A stretch of DNA of 64,000 nucleotides. Source: Streptomyces dysideae. Lineage in GTDB: Bacteria > Actinomycetota > Actinomycetes > Streptomycetales > Streptomycetaceae. The position numbers and the translations under genes were made by a program. The notes under the pieces were generated by a model that was not told the DNA's origin, made no database searches, and worked only from the letters and a program-made list of their open reading frames with translations. This document shows positions 63,081 through 64,000 of this stretch, in pieces (the first letter of the stretch is position 1; the number at the start of each line of letters is the position of its first letter). Location of the stretch: contig NZ_KQ949090.1 of assembly GCF_001514305.1 (NCBI RefSeq), positions 62,001 to 126,000 on the forward strand, read 5' to 3'.

Positions 63081-64000
63081 GTGACACAACTCCCGCTCCA
63101 GGCCGTCCTGTTCGACATGGACGGCACGCTCGTCGACACCGAGCGGCTGTGGTGGGAGGCGGTGCAGCAGGTGGCCGACCGGACCCTGACCGAGGCGGAC
63201 CAGCCGGCGGTGCTCGGCCGTCCCGTCGAGCACACCGCCGCCTGGCTGGCCGCCGCCACCGGCGCCCCGGCCGCGGACCTGGCCGCCCGGCTCCACCGGG
63301 AGTTCGCCGACCGGGTCCGCACCGGTATCGTGCCCCGCCCCGGCGCCCTGAGCCTCCTGCGCGCCCTGGCCCGCGAGGGCGTCCCCACCGCCCTGGTCAC
63401 GGCCTCGCCCCGGGCGATCGCCGACACCGTCCTGGACGCGCTCGGCCGGGACCTCTTCGCCGTCTCCGTCACCGCCGACGACACCGAGCACACCAAGCCC
63501 GCCCCCGACCCCTACCTCGCCGCCTGCCGCGCCCTCGGCGTCGACCCCGCCGCCTGCGTGGCCGTCGAGGACACCCAGACCGGCGTCAGCTCCGCCGAGG
63601 CGGCCGGCTGCGCGGTCCTCGCGGTGCCCTCGCTCGCCCCGATCGAGCCGGCGCCCGGCCGGACCGTCCTGGCCGGCCTGGAGGGCGTCACCCCCGCGAC
63701 GCTGCGCTCCCTGCTGCCGTACGGACTCCGCGTCATGACCTGGAACCTCTGGTACGGCGGCACCAAGGTCCACGACCACCGGGCCAAGCAGCTCAAGGCC
63801 ATCACCGAGACCGACGTGGACGTGGTCGGCCTCCAGGAGACGTACGGCACCGCCGCCGGGGAACTCGCCGACGCCCTCGGCTGGCACCACCACCGGGCCG
63901 GCGAGAATCTCGGCATCATCAGCCGCCACCCGATCACGGCCCGCCTCGGCGACCCGGACGTCGGGTTCTACGGGGCCGCCGGGGTCCGGATCGCCATCGA
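63081..64000 (+). CDS. HAD phosphatase fused to an endonuclease/exonuclease/phosphatase domain (partial)
   Basis: From GTG 63081, preceded by AGAGGA, an open frame runs to the window end without a stop (306+ codons). Residues ~8-210 form a HAD-IA hydrolase (VLFDMDGTLVDTE, LVTASPRA, the Lys in HTKPAPDPYLAA, and AVEDTQTGVSSA). From ~residue 218 an EEP domain begins (MTWNLWYGG, VVGLQETYG with the metal-binding Glu, LGIISRHPI). The join is seamless in frame (YGLRVMTWNLW). It is the last gene of the ABC importer cluster and probably releases phosphate from imported or external substrates. The 3' end is outside the window. Confidence 0.85.
   Translation, partial: MTQLPLQAVLFDMDGTLVDTERLWWEAVQQVADRTLTEADQPAVLGRPVEHTAAWLAAATGAPAADLAARLHREFADRVRTGIVPRPGALSLLRALAREGVPTALVTASPRAIADTVLDALGRDLFAVSVTADDTEHTKPAPDPYLAACRALGVDPAACVAVEDTQTGVSSAEAAGCAVLAVPSLAPIEPAPGRTVLAGLEGVTPATLRSLLPYGLRVMTWNLWYGGTKVHDHRAKQLKAITETDVDVVGLQETYGTAAGELADALGWHHHRAGENLGIISRHPITARLGDPDVGFYGAAGVRIAI

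Overview
The window is a GC-rich actinobacterial chromosome segment, almost certainly from Streptomyces. The codons strongly favour G or C in the third position, GTG and TTG starts are common, and it carries genus hallmarks: bldD, the actinobacterial integration host factor sIHF, a helicase-dead PriA, GuaB1, and a pyrR-to-metK gene order that I recall from the Streptomyces core. It is dense with housekeeping genes and broken by a few short decayed accessory patches.

Layout. 0-9.6 kb: a DUF349 protein, a membrane-anchored cyclophilin, a metallo-hydrolase, hisS, a hybrid ABC-ATPase/histidine-kinase pseudogene, a VKOR protein, rarA, rpsD, a decayed NB-ARC regulator and two small membrane-associated proteins. 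9.6-21.6 kb: alaS, ruvX, a remnant of an IscB/HEARO-type element (structured RNA plus the C-terminal end of an RNA-guided nuclease), mltG, a decayed cell-wall cluster, then aroE, aroC and an in-frame aroK-aroB ORF. 21.8-25.7 kb: a P-loop protein, an odd M24 peptidase homologue, efp, nusB and the developmental regulator bldD. 26-36 kb: the pyrimidine operon pyrR-pyrB-pyrC-(membrane protein)-carA-carB-pyrD-pyrF. 36.3-46 kb: sIHF, gmk, rpoZ, coaBC, metK, priA, an HTH protein, fmt and rsmB. 46-51.7 kb: argG with twin palindromic operator sites, an MMPL exporter, rpe and a SorC-type regulator. 51.8-58.2 kb: an orphan barstar-like protein, another decayed NB-ARC regulator, guaB1, a GNAT, an APC permease with an Lrp-type regulator, and a DUF2867-like protein. 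58.2-64 kb: a HutC-type GntR regulator divergent from a four-gene ABC importer, then a HAD-phosphatase/EEP fusion cut by the window end.

Functional themes. The core genes supply nucleotides (pyr operon, gmk, guaB1), aromatic precursors (aro genes), SAM and CoA cofactors (metK, coaBC), and translation (hisS, alaS, rpsD, efp, fmt, rsmB, tail end of nusB control). Four disrupted patches sit between intact core genes (4.36-4.98, 8.09-8.70, 12.87-13.46, 15.75-17.1 kb), with a fifth at 52.1-52.8 kb. The most interesting of these is the IscB/HEARO remnant, which keeps a well-folded RNA although the nuclease is reduced to its C-terminal end. Several clear regulatory sites can be read directly: a perfect BldD box before bldD, ARG-box-like palindromes before argG, a 16-bp HutC-type operator before the ABC importer, and a helically phased GCGCAA array before the permease.
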